Assembly (NCBI GenBank): GCA_964486925.1
Contig: CAZAOY010000017.1
Span: forward strand, 1-47,618
Source of the DNA: CAZAOY01 sp964486925
GTDB taxonomy: Bacteria; Bacillota; Clostridia; Oscillospirales; Ruminococcaceae
Direction: 5' to 3'
Length of the DNA: 47,618 nucleotides
A program made the position numbers and the translations under genes. Below the pieces are notes generated by a model. It was not told the origin of the DNA and ran no database searches. It saw only the letters and a list, made by a program, of their open reading frames with translations. Shown here piece after piece: positions 47,618-47,618 of the stretch. Each line of letters starts with the position of its first letter. The stretch's first letter is position 1.

Positions 47618-47618
47618 T

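Overview
The window looks like a chromosomal contig from an anaerobic, spore-forming, low-GC Clostridia (Oscillospiraceae/Ruminococcaceae-like). It carries spoIIP and yabP, an NAD-linked electron-bifurcating [FeFe]-hydrogenase operon, Rex, a class II (Firmicutes-type) galT and the Bacillus/Clostridium yab-divIC block. A 100-base run of N inside a tandem repeat suggests a draft or metagenome assembly. I see no rRNA, tRNA, CRISPR, phage or IS element.

Layout: (1) 1-2.8 kb, a BlaI/MecI-type repressor followed by a MecA-like penicillin-binding protein. (2) 2.8-5.8 kb, a DUF6506-like protein, rsmB and two GNAT acetyltransferases. (3) 5.9-10.6 kb (minus), a chemoreceptor, an FUSC-like membrane protein, hisE, a TIM-barrel sugar isomerase-like protein and a coiled-coil gene broken by the gap. 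(4) 10.7-15.8 kb (minus), a Leloir/hexosamine set: galT, NahK-like kinase, nucleotidyltransferase, galE. (5) 16-20.4 kb, spoIIP, a small membrane protein, a G5/3D wall protein, a PH-domain protein and rpsT. (6) 20.7-29.2 kb, a large hydrogenase operon combining HydABC-type catalytic subunits with a putative sensory hydrogenase, two DRTGG proteins, two GHKL ATPases and a PHP phosphoesterase. (7) 29.4-34.2 kb (minus), an editing-domain-less threonyl-tRNA synthetase behind a threonine-codon attenuator, a DUF4091 protein and gap. (8) 34.7-35.9 kb, an orphan histidine-kinase-like protein. (9) 36-41.3 kb (minus), divIC, yabP, rqcP, hup, mazG, a SpoVB-type flippase and a HAD phosphatase. (10) 41.6-47.4 kb, aconitase, isocitrate dehydrogenase, rex, an MscS channel and an aldose-epimerase-like protein.

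How the genes fit together: the hydrogenase operon, gap, the aconitase/isocitrate dehydrogenase pair and Rex form an NADH-centred redox set, and Rex-like half-sites can be seen upstream of several of these genes. The galT/kinase/nucleotidyltransferase/galE set resembles the lacto-N-biose/galacto-N-biose salvage genes of bifidobacteria without the phosphorylase.

The most unusual signals are: (a) a 16-codon leader peptide with five consecutive Thr codons and a strong attenuator ahead of thrS, where Firmicutes normally use a T-box; (b) a three-copy intercistronic repeat (18283, 24527, 25554), two copies lying inside the hydrogenase operon; (c) a hydrogenase-like protein with non-canonical H-cluster motifs embedded with signalling proteins; (d) a 17-bp tandem repeat ahead of rex, whose start codon is abnormal.
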